NCBI GenBank assembly: GCA_017516315.1
Contig: JAFXDE010000022.1
Coordinates: forward strand, 18,606 to 82,605
Reading direction: 5' to 3'
From: Clostridia bacterium
GTDB taxonomy: Bacteria; Bacillota; Clostridia; Oscillospirales; Acutalibacteraceae
DNA: 64,000 nucleotides
Positions 25,931 to 36,400 of this stretch are shown in pieces. Numbering within the stretch: position 1 is the stretch's first letter; each line of letters opens with the position of its first letter. Position numbers and translations under genes: made by a program. Below the pieces are notes generated by a model that made no database searches, had not been told where the DNA came from, and saw nothing but the letters and a program-made list of their open reading frames with translations.

Positions 25931-27628
25931 ATGAAAAAACTAATTTCCATTCTTCTCTCGGTACTTATGATTTTCTCCCTCGTCTCCGTCGGTGTTTCCG
26001 CCGCTGACGAAAAAGACCTTAAAATCACCGTAGCAAACGACCTTCACTATAATCTCATATACGGTGCCTACATAGGTGATGCCTACTATGATAATGACTA
26101 CAGCCATGTTCCCGAAAACGGTCAGCTCTGGATCGAATCCATTCTCATTATCAATACATTTTTCGATGAAATAGCTAAAAATGACAGTGAAATTCTTCTT
26201 ATCCCCGGTGACCTCGTTGACCACGGTAGCATAAAAGAGCACGAAACCTTTTCAGCTTTACTTGCTGACTTCGAAAAAACATCGGGAAAACGCGTCTATG
26301 TAGTACCCGGCAACCACGACTACTACGGCACCGACAAAATTACTCCCGAGGACTTCGCGACCTTCTATAAGGAGTTCGGCTACAACGAAAGCACAACAGT
26401 CAGAGACACAAACTCTGCTTCCTACACCGTAGACCTCAATGATGAATACAGACTTCTCGCTGTCGACAGCTGTAAGCCCGGAGACGGTGTTTCCGGTATC
26501 GGCGAGGAGAGAAAGGCATGGATAGAGGAGCAGGCTAAAAAGGCTGAAAAAGACGGTAAAAAGGTTATCTCTATGATGCACCACAATATGCTCGACCATT
26601 TTATCTTCGGCGAAATGATACATCCGGGAGCTTTCGTTGACAGCGAAATCGGTCTTCCCGAGCTTTATGCACAGTATGATATCAGATTCAATTTAACCGG
26701 CCACACCCATTCACACGACATCAAGGCCTACACAGGCTCAAACGGTGTAACTATCTACGATATCCTTACCTCATCTCTTAATCTCTATCCCCTCCCCTAC
26801 AGAAACATAACCTTCGGCAAGGAAGTAAAAATCGAAACGGAAATTATCGAAACCGTAGATGTTACCACTAAAGAGGGTATTATATCCGAAAACTGCTATA
26901 AGCTTGCTACAGAGAATTTCCAGGAATATGCCTATGCTTGTGCGAGCATCGGTCTCGACTCGGTAATGGATTCATACCTTTCCGTAAGCAAAATCGAAAG
27001 TCTTCTCCACCTTAACCCCGTGGATGACGCCGAGATTTGCAGCATTATAGAAAAGCTTCTCCCCTCCTTCAGAGAGCTTATAGCTATGCCTCTTTATAAA
27101 AATGATGCTATGACCGGCGAAAGTCTCGAGGTTTACGCAAAGGAGCTTAAGCTCGATTTCCCGAAAACAGAGCTTAAGACCTTCAAGGAGCTCGCAATCT
27201 TCTTATATCAGCAATATGTAATCGGTGACGAAAATTTCGGTGTCTTCAGCGCTGAATTCGTTCTCCTCTCCGCTGCTCTGACTACTATACTTAATAAGCT
27301 TTTGGCTGATGTTTCAGCTGAAGATTATACAAATCTTCTCAACTATCTCGCAAAGTATTTCAACCTTAAATCCATAGACGGCTTAAGTGCTTATGCAGGC
27401 GATGCCGTTTCCAGAATGAAGGGCATTGATCTTTTCGTTTCTGCTCTGGGTAATTCGGTTATCCTTTATTTCACTACCGATGAGCTTCCTGCAGACAACA
27501 ATGTAACTCTTCCCGGCTACGAGGAGCCTGCCGTCGCAGAAGAGGAGCTTTCCCTTTGGGATAAGATCGTAGACTTCTTCCGTTCTATTTTCGATTATTT
27601 TCTCCGTATTTTCGGCATAGGAAAATAA
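25931..27628 (+). CDS. Secreted metallophosphoesterase
   Basis: A 565-residue exported protein: signal peptide about 1-25 (ILLSVLMIFSLVSVGVSA), then a calcineurin-like phosphoesterase domain with its motifs in order, NDLHYN, GDLVDHG, PGNHDYYG, MHHN and GHTHSHD, within residues 33-275. The rest is helical with an unassigned function and ends in an aromatic-rich stretch (IVDFFRSIFDYFLRIFGIG) that could associate with the membrane. AAGGAG precedes the ATG, and a terminator follows. It may scavenge phosphate from extracellular phosphodi- or monoesters. It is separated from the sugar kinase by only 24 bases, so it may be cotranscribed with the arabinose genes. Confidence 0.88.
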   Translation: MKKLISILLSVLMIFSLVSVGVSAADEKDLKITVANDLHYNLIYGAYIGDAYYDNDYSHVPENGQLWIESILIINTFFDEIAKNDSEILLIPGDLVDHGSIKEHETFSALLADFEKTSGKRVYVVPGNHDYYGTDKITPEDFATFYKEFGYNESTTVRDTNSASYTVDLNDEYRLLAVDSCKPGDGVSGIGEERKAWIEEQAKKAEKDGKKVISMMHHNMLDHFIFGEMIHPGAFVDSEIGLPELYAQYDIRFNLTGHTHSHDIKAYTGSNGVTIYDILTSSLNLYPLPYRNITFGKEVKIETEIIETVDVTTKEGIISENCYKLATENFQEYAYACASIGLDSVMDSYLSVSKIESLLHLNPVDDAEICSIIEKLLPSFRELIAMPLYKNDAMTGESLEVYAKELKLDFPKTELKTFKELAIFLYQQYVIGDENFGVFSAEFVLLSAALTTILNKLLADVSAEDYTNLLNYLAKYFNLKSIDGLSAYAGDAVSRMKGIDLFVSALGNSVILYFTTDELPADNNVTLPGYEEPAVAEEELSLWDKIVDFFRSIFDYFLRIFGIGK

Positions 27629-27647
27629 TTCAGAAAAAGCATTTACG

Positions 27648-27685
27648 GACTGCTGTACTTTCATACAGCAGTCTGTTTTATTTTG
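27648..27685 (+). terminator. Terminator after the metallophosphoesterase gene
   Basis: A 10-bp stem GACTGCTGTA/TACAGCAGTC, 6-base loop, then TGTTTTATTTT. Confidence 0.9.
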
Positions 27686-27695
27686 ATAAAACAAG

Positions 27696-27724
27696 TTGAC
27701 AAAAAGAGAGAAGCATAATATCAT
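27696..27724 (+). promoter_or_regulatory. Promoter of the FHA-SEDS-PBP operon
   Basis: TTGACA (27696-27701), 17-base spacer, TATCAT (27719-27724). Confidence 0.75.
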
Positions 27725-27760
27725 TATTGTGTATAAATATTTTCTGAAAGGATGGCTAAT

Positions 27761-28663
27761 ATGCAGTTCATAACGGCAATATCCCGTTTTATTCTCCCTG
27801 CCATAACACTTATCATTATAATTAAGTGCATTCTTTCTCTCTGGCTCGGTCACCCGAAGGAAAAAACCTACGGCTATATCATCGATATGGTAAAGGGCGA
27901 AAGATATGCTCTTAATATGTGGGAAACCTCTATCGGCAGAGGCGCCAGCTGTGATATCACTCTTTCCTACGATAATGTGGCGCGTACCCACGCAGTTTTT
28001 ACCCGAAGAATAGACGGATGGTATATCCATAACATAAATTATGTAAGATGGAAAAGGCTTGCTGAGCTTGAAGGAAAAATCTCCCGTTCATCACGAAAAA
28101 ACACCTCGAGCATAATTAAGGTTAACGGCACTAAGGTCGAAGACAAGGCCACTGTTTCCGACGGTGATATTATTACTCTCGGTAATATCCGTCTCAGATT
28201 CGAGGTAGCCGACGACCCGGTACAGAAGGTAGGTAAAAGAAAGAAAAAGAATCAGGAAAAAGCCGTTTCCGCACCCGCACGGGAAATGCCTGTTTATGAC
28301 ATCGACCGTCATCAGAACGAAAACGGCTCATACACCGTAGAAGCACCCTCAAAGCACAGCACTCCCCGAAAATCCTCACAGCCCAGGATTATAAACAAGG
28401 ATACAGGAGAAGCCTTTATTCTCTGCGGAAACGAGGTTACCATAGGCAAGGGAAGATGCGACATAAAGCTTTCCTCCCGCCGTGCAGCAAGCAAGCATGC
28501 ACTTCTCATTCTTTATGAGGACGGCTGGGCAATTTCCGACTGCTCGGGAAGCAAAGGAACTATGCTTAACGGTAAGCTTATCACCTCACCGCAGCTTCTT
28601 TTCAGCGGCGATGTAATAGCCATCGGTGATGAAAGACTCTTTTATGAAGGAGGCAGACGATGA
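27761..28663 (+). CDS. Membrane protein with two FHA domains
   Basis: A 300-residue protein with one N-terminal transmembrane segment (about 5-25) and two forkhead-associated domains, one near 50-150 (TSIGRGASCDITLSYDNVAR-THAVF) and one near 205-295 (VTIGKGRCDIKLSSRRAASKHALL). FHA domains bind phosphothreonine. A basic, Lys-rich linker separates them. AAAGG nine bases before the ATG at 27761 favours this over an in-frame ATG at 27752. It overlaps the SEDS gene by four bases (ATGA). The gene order recalls the mycobacterial fhaA/fhaB-rodA-pbpA locus, suggesting phosphorylation-dependent control of wall synthesis. No Ser/Thr kinase is in the window. Confidence 0.88.
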   Translation: MQFITAISRFILPAITLIIIIKCILSLWLGHPKEKTYGYIIDMVKGERYALNMWETSIGRGASCDITLSYDNVARTHAVFTRRIDGWYIHNINYVRWKRLAELEGKISRSSRKNTSSIIKVNGTKVEDKATVSDGDIITLGNIRLRFEVADDPVQKVGKRKKKNQEKAVSAPAREMPVYDIDRHQNENGSYTVEAPSKHSTPRKSSQPRIINKDTGEAFILCGNEVTIGKGRCDIKLSSRRAASKHALLILYEDGWAISDCSGSKGTMLNGKLITSPQLLFSGDVIAIGDERLFYEGGRR

Positions 28664-29967
28664 CCCGTAAAAAAAGAATAGAAAAAGGTCTTGACGCCTC
28701 CACAGTAACGGGCGGAGACCGTATACGCCGAAAATTCAAATATGTAGACCGTACATTCATTCTCACTATGCTTACGGTCTTTCAGCTCGTATCCTTTATT
28801 CCCGTGGTTTTCAGTGACGGAAAGGTTTATTTCAATATACTTCTCCAGCTTCTCTTTTATATTTCCTTCGAATGGTTTTATGTAGGAATAATGCGCATCT
28901 TTGTCAAAAAGGTAAACTTCGAATTAGAGTTCATCGCCTTTTTCCTCAGCGGAATAGGACTCTGTCTTACTGCCAGCGTAAATAAGGACAGTATGCTTAA
29001 GCAGCTCATAACCGTTATGGCAGGTATTCTCGTTTACGATATACTGCTGTGGTATCTGCAGGACATAAAGAGAGTTATGTTCATAAGAACGCCCTTAGCT
29101 GTTTTCGCTCTTTTGTTCCTCGGGGCTTCCTTCGTTTATATCCGTCTTTTCGTCGGTCAGATAAACGGAGCCTATAACTGGCTATCCTTCGGAGGCTTTT
29201 CACTTCAGCCCTCGGAATTTGTAAAAATTGCCTTCGTTTTCGTCGGTGCTGCCTCTCTCGATAAGCTCCTTTCCTCAAAGAATATCTATATGTTCATTAT
29301 TTTCGCTATGGGATGTATCGGTGTGCTCTTCCTTATGAAGGATTTCGGTACGGCACTGATTTTCTTCTTCACCTTCATAGTTATTTCCTTTATGCGCTCA
29401 GGCGATCTCAGAACCTTGGTTTTTATCTGCGCTATTGCTCTTTTAGGTGCTTTGCTGATAATTTATTTCCGACCCCATGTCGCCGCCCGCTTCGCTTCCT
29501 ACCGTCATGTATGGGAGGATATATACGGCAGAGGATATCAGCAAACGAGAGTTCTTATCTATTCCGTCAGCGGCGGACTTTTCGGCGTAGGTGTAGGTAA
29601 CGGCTGTCTGAGAAATGTCTACGCCAGCACCACCGACCTTGTCTTCGGTCTTATATGCGAGGAAATGGGTATTTTCATCGGCGTTATAATCGTAGTGGCC
29701 TTCGCTTCCATAGCTATTTATGCTATGATTTCTTCTCGCAGCGCTCCATCTACCTTCTACTCAATTTCAGCCTGCTCTGCGGCTGCTATGATACTTTTCC
29801 AGACCTGTCTGAATATTTTCGGTATTACGGACCTTCTTCCCCTTACGGGTGTTACTCTCCCCTTTATAAGTCAGGGCGGCTCGAGTATGATATGCACCTG
29901 GGCGCTCTTTGCCTTTATTAAGGCAGCCGATGTAAGAGCCTATCCGAAAATTTATAAAACCAACTGA
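28660..29967 (+). CDS. SEDS-family peptidoglycan polymerase (FtsW/RodA/SpoVE)
   Basis: A 435-residue polytopic membrane protein with about ten hydrophobic segments. The SEDS signatures are present: GAYNWLSFGGFSLQPSEFVKI, MKDFGTALIFF, and the C-terminal TGVTLPFISQGGSS. It polymerises glycan strands together with a class B PBP, the next gene. The N-terminus carries about 30 basic cytoplasmic residues before the first membrane span. Whether it serves elongation, division or sporulation is not decidable from sequence alone. Confidence 0.93.
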   Translation: MTRKKRIEKGLDASTVTGGDRIRRKFKYVDRTFILTMLTVFQLVSFIPVVFSDGKVYFNILLQLLFYISFEWFYVGIMRIFVKKVNFELEFIAFFLSGIGLCLTASVNKDSMLKQLITVMAGILVYDILLWYLQDIKRVMFIRTPLAVFALLFLGASFVYIRLFVGQINGAYNWLSFGGFSLQPSEFVKIAFVFVGAASLDKLLSSKNIYMFIIFAMGCIGVLFLMKDFGTALIFFFTFIVISFMRSGDLRTLVFICAIALLGALLIIYFRPHVAARFASYRHVWEDIYGRGYQQTRVLIYSVSGGLFGVGVGNGCLRNVYASTTDLVFGLICEEMGIFIGVIIVVAFASIAIYAMISSRSAPSTFYSISACSAAAMILFQTCLNIFGITDLLPLTGVTLPFISQGGSSMICTWALFAFIKAADVRAYPKIYKTN

Positions 29968-29978
29968 GGAGGAGCATT

Positions 29979-31361
29979 ATGAAGACTATAACCAAAAGAA
30001 CCTATATCGTAGTTTTTCTTGTCCTGGCCTTCTTCGCGGGACTGGGAATTATGCTTTACTCCTTCTACACTAACGGAGGTACCTGGGCATCAAACAGAGC
30101 AAACAGCCATATTTACAAGGGCGGCGAGCTTACTGTGGCAGGTACTATATATGACCGTGACGGAGAAGCTCTCGTCACTACGAATAAAAATGAAAGAATT
30201 TACCATAAGGATAAAAGCACACGCATGGGTACACTTCATGTTATCGGCGACTCTCAGGGCTTTATCTCTACAGGTATACAGACTCTTTACAGAGCAGAGC
30301 TTATCGGCTACACTTTCATCGACGGCATTTATAAAACCGTCAGCTCTGACGAAGGCTGTGATATTAAGCTGACTATAGATGCGGAGGTTTCTGCCGCCGC
30401 CTACAAGGCTATGAACGGCAACAAGGGTACCGTCCTCGTCTACAACTATAAAACGGGAGAGGTCATCTGTATGGTTTCTGCACCCACCTACGATGTGTAC
30501 AATAAGCCTACGGACATCGACACCGATACAAGCGGAAAATATGACGGCATTTACATCAACCGCGCGCTGACCGGTGTTTTCACTCCCGGCTCCACCTTCA
30601 AAATAGTAACCGCCATCTGCGCCATAGAAAACCTCCCCGACATTTACGAGAGAACCTTTACCTGTAAGGGAAAATATACCACCGGTAAGGGCAAGGGTGA
30701 CGGCGATGTTATCTGTAACGGCACTCACGGCAAACTAAGCTTCGAGCGTGCGCTGAATGTTTCCTGTAACAGCGTTTTTGCCGAGCTTGCCATAGAGCTT
30801 GGTGCAGACAAGCTCACACAGACCGTAAGAGATATGGGCTTTGGCAAAAGTATTTCTTTAGGCAAGATAAACACCGTAAAGAGTACCTTCAGTCTCTCGG
30901 GCAGTACTAATCTCGATATCGGCTGGGCAGGCATCGGACAGTACACCACTCTGATAAATCCCTGTCAGATGCTTATGTTTATGGGCGCCATAGCTAACGG
31001 CGGTCCGGCGATAACACCCTATATAGTCTCGAGTCCCTCTGAGCTTCTTTCCTCTGTGGTATCTCCTGTTTCGTCAAACATAACCCTGAGCGCCGAAACA
31101 GCGAAAAAGGTCAGAAAGCTTCTTCGCAGTAATGTTAAAAATTACTACGGCGACAGTAAATTCCCCGGTCTCGAAATGTGCGGAAAAACAGGCTCGGCCG
31201 AGGTTTCAAACGGTAAAAGCCATGCCTGGTTTACGGGCTTTTCCGTGAAAGACGATTTACCTTATGCTATTGTGGTATGTCTGGAAAACGGCGGTATAGG
31301 TTACACCCACGCAGTACCCGTAGCCAATAAGGTTATGCAGGCTGTAGCGAAGATGGAATAA
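29979..31361 (+). CDS. Class B penicillin-binding protein (transpeptidase)
   Basis: A 460-residue membrane-anchored D,D-transpeptidase. An N-terminal membrane segment (about 9-28) is followed by a short non-penicillin-binding domain and the transpeptidase domain with S205-T-F-K208, S262-C-N and K403-T-G. The length and gene order resemble mycobacterial PbpA, which lacks the large dimerisation module of typical PBP2. GGAGGAG precedes the ATG, 11 bases after the SEDS gene. The pair should work as polymerase plus cross-linker. Confidence 0.93.
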   Translation: MKTITKRTYIVVFLVLAFFAGLGIMLYSFYTNGGTWASNRANSHIYKGGELTVAGTIYDRDGEALVTTNKNERIYHKDKSTRMGTLHVIGDSQGFISTGIQTLYRAELIGYTFIDGIYKTVSSDEGCDIKLTIDAEVSAAAYKAMNGNKGTVLVYNYKTGEVICMVSAPTYDVYNKPTDIDTDTSGKYDGIYINRALTGVFTPGSTFKIVTAICAIENLPDIYERTFTCKGKYTTGKGKGDGDVICNGTHGKLSFERALNVSCNSVFAELAIELGADKLTQTVRDMGFGKSISLGKINTVKSTFSLSGSTNLDIGWAGIGQYTTLINPCQMLMFMGAIANGGPAITPYIVSSPSELLSSVVSPVSSNITLSAETAKKVRKLLRSNVKNYYGDSKFPGLEMCGKTGSAEVSNGKSHAWFTGFSVKDDLPYAIVVCLENGGIGYTHAVPVANKVMQAVAKME

Positions 31362-31368
31362 GCAAAAG

Positions 31369-31418
31369 ACAAACCCCACTGTAAAAGCTTAGTGCTGATA
31401 CGGTGGGGTTTGTTTGTT
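31369..31418 (+). terminator. Terminator of the FHA-SEDS-PBP operon
   Basis: An 11-bp stem ACAAACCCCAC/GTGGGGTTTGT with a 23-base loop, followed by TTGTTATT. Confidence 0.85.
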
Positions 31419-32722
31419 ATTAAATAAAGCGTTTTTCAATAAAGCTTTTATAATTAACAGGGAAGTACTTCTTTATGATTTTTGTTTAATTAGGCTTTTA
31501 TGTTCTACGGACGCTCGAGCTGCTCCGTAGTTGTTTATTATTTTTGTTTCAATGAAGCAATCAGTCGTCATCCGCTCAAGCTGCATCGTCACCGAAGCGC
31601 CCGCAGTGCGGGATGAAGCGAGGCGAGGATGGCGTAGCGGTCAAAGTTCATAGGCGCTCCAAGCCGTTATGAACTTTGGGAGCCGCAAGAGGTAAGGGCA
31701 AAGACAACCGACAAGATTTTATCTCTGCTAAAAGGATTTCGCTAACCCATATTCCTTTTATGTTTCATAAAACCAAAAGCTCGGAGCTTCTTCCTTTATG
31801 ACGTTTTCCCCCACGTTTTAAATATTTGTATCAGTAGAGAGCCCGTAAAGAGGGAGGACGCATCTTGGTGTGGGCATAAAAATGAACTACGGGAAAACCC
31901 GACGGAAAACGAAGCGAAAATACTTTTTTCAGCGGTGCGAAATGAAATTTTTCGGTAGCGCTGTATGTAAAAAACTTTTCTGCGGCAGACTGAGGCGGTA
32001 ACGAAAACTTATTCATCGACTTTTTTTCCGAAAACATTTCTGCTTTCGCATCCGACGAGTGGTATATTCCCTGTCAGCCGGAGAATGATTTTGCCTACTT
32101 TTGTCGTAACAAAAGTAGGTCTGCGAAGCTAGGACAAGTAAAGGCTTTATTGAACATAAATAACAAGGTGCTTCTTAATTATTTTCGTTTAATTAGACTT
32201 TTTATGTTCTACGGACGCTCGAGCCGCTAGGGCTTTTACTTTGGCACAAGCGAGCGCCAAAGTAAACAAAACGCCCATTTTTTTGCCTCGGGAAACTACC
32301 GTTCCCCTCAGGGGCCGCCTTCGTAAACTCGGCGGAGACAATGAACAGCCGTTCTGCTATATAATTTTTTATTTCTCTTACTCGCCTTCTTTAGCAGTGC
32401 TTGTGCTGTTTCACCTTTCAGTACCTCCTTACGAAACATCCTACAGGGGCTGCCCCGTGGCAGGGGCAAAGACAGCCGATAAGGCTTTGGATTCGTAGAA
32501 AGGTTTATTTTAGTCTATATTCCTTGTCAGCCAGAGAAGGCTTTTGTCGTAACAAAAGGAGATTTGTTAAGCTATTACGGCTAATTGTTTCATTAATTAG
32601 CAAAAATAAACCGTCGTCAGAGCAGAAGGAAAACCGCTGATCTGCCCTGCAATTAACTGTTCCACATTTCCTTAAAATACTGCTTCGCAACCGGCAGTTG
32701 CTAAATTTTAAAGACTTGTTGA
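31419..32722. repeat. Gene-free mosaic of diverged direct repeats and hairpins
   Basis: About 1.3 kb without a supported gene. Direct repeats: a 44/45-base near-identical pair with TATGTTCTACGGACGCTCGAG at 31481-31524 and 32184-32228; a weaker pair at about 31696 and 32464 (GGGCAAAGACARCCGAYAAG); and a pair around 32067-32116 and 32518-32558. Hairpins: CAAAGTTCATA/TATGAACTTTG (31642-31678), CCTACTTTTGT-CGTA-ACAAAAGTAGG (32094-32119), TTTACTTTGGC/GCCAAAGTAAA (32235-32266) and CTTTTGT-CGTA-ACAAAAG (32541-32558). The repeat order is partly conserved between left and right halves, as if two copies of one ~650-base unit had decayed. Confidence 0.75.
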
Positions 32723-32752
32723 TAGACAAAATTAGCCTTTATGTGTTAGAAT
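32723..32752 (+). promoter_or_regulatory. Promoter of the XRE regulator gene
   Basis: TAGACA (32723-32728), 18-base spacer, TAGAAT (32747-32752). Confidence 0.55.
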
Positions 32753-32775
32753 AAGTGCAGAAAGGAGAGATGAAA

Positions 32776-33390
32776 ATGAACTCAATCGGTGAAAGAATCT
32801 TTGAATTAAGAAAAAGTAAAGGCCTGTCACAGGGTGATCTTGCAGATAAATTGAACATATCCCGACAGACGGTATCTAAATGGGAAAACAATATTAGCTC
32901 TCCCGAAATCGAAAAGCTGATAATGTTAAGTGATATTTTCTGTGTTTCAGTAGACTATATAATACGGGGAGAACCCACGGAAAAGGAAGTCCCGCCAACT
33001 ATGGTGACAGAAAGAATTATTATACAGGAAAAAAACAAAAATACGGATCCAATAAAGCTTTCAGGTATCGGTATCATTATAGCCGCCTTCCTCTTGCTTC
33101 TTATTACAGCGGAAGCTTTCTGGATTTCTTCAGCTATGGTTCTTATCGGAATAATCCTTCTGGTGCTTAAAACAAAGGCGGAGCTTTATGTGTTATGGGC
33201 TTTATATATTACCCTGGTGCTTTTCTGCACCTTCGCTACAGCTATAAGTCCCTTACACTATTTCTACAGAAGCTACTACCATTTTTCCGAATTCTCCTGG
33301 GTATATGTTTTCGATTTTCTTTTCTTGCTGGCGTTCTTTATTTTAGCCTTGCGAACATATAAGTTTATAAAGAACAAAAAAGAAAAATAA
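32776..33390 (+). CDS. XRE-family transcriptional regulator with membrane domain
   Basis: A 204-residue protein: Cro/CI-type helix-turn-helix at about 5-60 (RIFELRKSKGLSQGDLADKLNISRQTVSKWE), a linker, then about four hydrophobic segments from residue 100 onward. Such membrane-tethered XRE proteins usually autoregulate and sense an envelope signal, but the target is unknown here. AAAGGAG eight bases before the ATG at 32776 decides the start over upstream in-frame starts. It stands next to the repeat mosaic and has no partner gene. It shares a bidirectional terminator with nifJ. Confidence 0.87.
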   Translation: MNSIGERIFELRKSKGLSQGDLADKLNISRQTVSKWENNISSPEIEKLIMLSDIFCVSVDYIIRGEPTEKEVPPTMVTERIIIQEKNKNTDPIKLSGIGIIIAAFLLLLITAEAFWISSAMVLIGIILLVLKTKAELYVLWALYITLVLFCTFATAISPLHYFYRSYYHFSEFSWVYVFDFLFLLAFFILALRTYKFIKNKKEK

Positions 33391-33397
33391 GTAAAAA

Positions 33398-33421
33398 TCC
33401 CTCCGAATTTCTTCGGAGGGA
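33398..33421 (-). terminator. Bidirectional terminator between nifJ and the XRE gene
   Basis: CCCTCCGAA/TTCGGAGGG with a 4-base loop. T-runs flank it on the minus strand (TTTTTAC) and weakly on the plus strand. Confidence 0.88.
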
Positions 33422-33440
33422 AAATTTATTTCTGAATGAA

Positions 33441-36400
33441 TTATTCAGCATCGGGAGCGTAGAGATCCTTGAGCTTGAGAAGGTGTGCATATCTGTCGAG
33501 AGCAACCTTTTCGCTCTTCTGGAAGAGTGCTTCAGCTCTGTCGGGGAATTCACGCATCAGTCTGGTGTAACGGGCTTCGTTCTTAATGAATGCCTGATAC
33601 TCTGCGTTGGGCTCCTTGGAATCGAGAGTGAAGGGATTCTTTCCTTCTGCCTTAAGAGCAGGATTGAAGCGGAAGAGATTCCAGTAGCCGCATTCTACAG
33701 CCTTCTTCATTTCTGCCTGGCAGTTCATCATACCACCCTTGATTGAGTGCATTTCGCAGGGTGAGTAACCGATAATGATTGAGGGACCCTTGTAAGCTTC
33801 AGCTTCCTGGATAGCCTTAAGTGTCTGGTTCATGTTAGCGCCCATAGCGATCTGTGCGACATAAACATAACCGTAGCTCATAGCGATTTCAGCGAGGCTC
33901 TTCTTATTGATTTCCTTACCTGCAGCTGCGAACTGTGCAACCTGACCGATGTTGGAAGCCTTTGAAGCCTGACCGCCGGTGTTTGAGTAAACCTCTGTAT
34001 CGAATACGAAGATGTTTACATCTTCACCTGAAGCGATAACGTGATCAAGACCGCCGTAACCGATATCGTATGCCCAGCCGTCACCGCCGAAGATCCATAC
34101 GGATTTCTTTGAAAGGTATTCGCTGTTAGCGAGAACATCCTTGCAAAGGTCACATTCTGCGCCTGCAGCCTTGATAGCAGCAACGAGAGCATCAGCAGCA
34201 GCTGTGTTCTTTTCGCCGTCATCGATTGTAGCAAGGTAAGCGTCAGCAGCAGCCTTAACCTCTGCCTTGCAAAGCTCGGAAGCAGCGATTTCCTTAACCT
34301 CAGAAATAAGTCTGTCTCTGAGAGCCTTCTGGCCGTAGTACATACCGAGACCGTGCTCAGCGTTATCCTCGAAGAGGGAGTTAGCCCATGCAGGACCGTG
34401 ACCCTTTTCGTTTACTGTGTAGGGAGATGTAGCTGCGGGACCGCCCCAGATTGAGGAACAGCCTGTAGCGTTTGAGATATACATTCTGTCACCGAAGAGC
34501 TGTGTTACGAGACGTGCATAAGCAGTTTCAGCACAGCCTGCGCATGAACCGGAGAACTCGAGGAGAGGCTTCTTGTACTGGCTGGAAACAACATTGATTG
34601 TAGCAGTTGTTTCGGGCTTTTCAGTAACGTTAGCTACGCAGTAATCGAATACTTCCTGCTGAGCCATCTGAGATTCACGGGCAACCATCTTGAGTGAGTT
34701 TGTCTTACAAACACCGATACATACGCCGCAACCCATACAGTCCATGGGAGAAACAGCAAGAGTGTAGGTGTAGTTTGTCTTAACGATGGGCTTTTCAGCC
34801 TTCTTGAGAGCTGCGGGAGCTGCTGCTACTTCTTCTTCACTCATAGCGAAGGGACGGATAGTAGCGTGGGGACATACATAAGCACACTGGTTACACTTAG
34901 CACAGGTAGCTGCATCCCATTCGGGAACGAGAACAGCAACGCCTCTCTTTTCGTAAGCGGAAGCACCGTGCTCGAAGGTACCGTCAGCGTGGTCTGCGAA
35001 AGCAGAAACGGGAAGTGAGTAACCGCCCATAACTGAGATAGGCTTAAGAATACCGTCAACCATCTTAACGAGCTTTTCTTTACCTTCGCTCTTAGCTGCA
35101 ACAGCTTCGTCGGTAGCGTCTGCCCATGCTGCGGGAACTTCTACCTTATGGAATGCTGTAGCACCTGCATCGATAGCGTTATGGTTAGCGTCAACAATAT
35201 CCTGGCCCTTCTTTGAGTAGGACTTTGTAGCGGCATCCTTCATATACTGGATAGCTTCTGCTGAAGGCATAACATTTGCAAGAGCAAAGAATGCAGACTG
35301 AAGAACTGTGTTTGTTCTCTTGCCCATACCAACCTTCTGTGCAAGGTCGATAGCGTTAACTGTGTAGAGCTGGATATTGTTCTTTGCGATGTATCTCTTA
35401 GCATCTGCAGGCATGTGCTTATCAAGCTCTTCGTCAGACCACTGGCAGTTGATGAGGTAAACACCGCCGGGCTTAACATCGTTAACCATCTTGAAGCCTT
35501 TTTCTACATAAGAGGGGTTATGACATGCAACGAAGTCAGCCTTGTTGATGTAGTAGGGGCTCTTGATGGGCTTATCACCGAAACGAAGGTGAGAAATAGT
35601 GATACCGCCTGTCTTCTTTGAGTCATACTGGAAGTAAGCCTGTACGTATTTGTCAGTGTGGTCACCGATGATTTTGATGGAGTTCTTATTAGCACCGACC
35701 GTACCGTCACCGCCGAGGCCCCAGAACTTACATTCGATGGTGCCTTCTGCAGCAGTGTTGGGAGCTTCTGTTTCTTCGAGTGAAAGACCTGTAAGGTCAT
35801 CAACGATACCGAGTGTGAAGCCGTTTTTGGGCTCAGCCTTAGCGAGCTCTTTGTAAACTGCAAAAACAGATGAGGGAGGTGTATCCTTAGAACCGAGACC
35901 GTAACGGCCGCCTACTACCTTGATGTCAGCCTTACCTGCAGTAGCAAGAGCAGTAACAACATCGAGATAAAGAGGTTCACCGAGTGAGCCGGGTTCCTTT
36001 GTTCTGTCAAGAACAGCGATTTTCTTACATGTAGCAGGAATAGCTGCGAGAAGGTGCTTAGCGGAGAAGGGTCTGTAAAGACGAACCTTGATAAGACCAA
36101 CCTTTTCGCCTGCTGCTGTGAGATAATCAACAACCTCTTCAGCAACGTCATTGAATGAACCCATAGCTACGATAACTCTTTCAGCATCGGGAGCACCGTA
36201 ATAGTTAAAGAGCTGATAGTCTGTACCGAGCTTAGCGTTAACCTTGCCCATGTACTCTTCTACGATAGCGGGAACTGCATCATAGTATTTGTTACATGCT
36301 TCTCTGTTCTGGAAGAAGATGTCGTCGTTTTCGTGAGAACCGCGCATAACGGGTCTTTCGGGGTTGAGAGCTCTTTTTCTGAACTCTTCAACAGCCTTCA

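Noticed and set aside
31831-32498. Short open frames in the repeat mosaic (31831-32037 minus, 32241-32498 plus)
   Set aside because: No ribosome binding site, composition unlike the neighbours, and they cross the hairpins and direct repeats.
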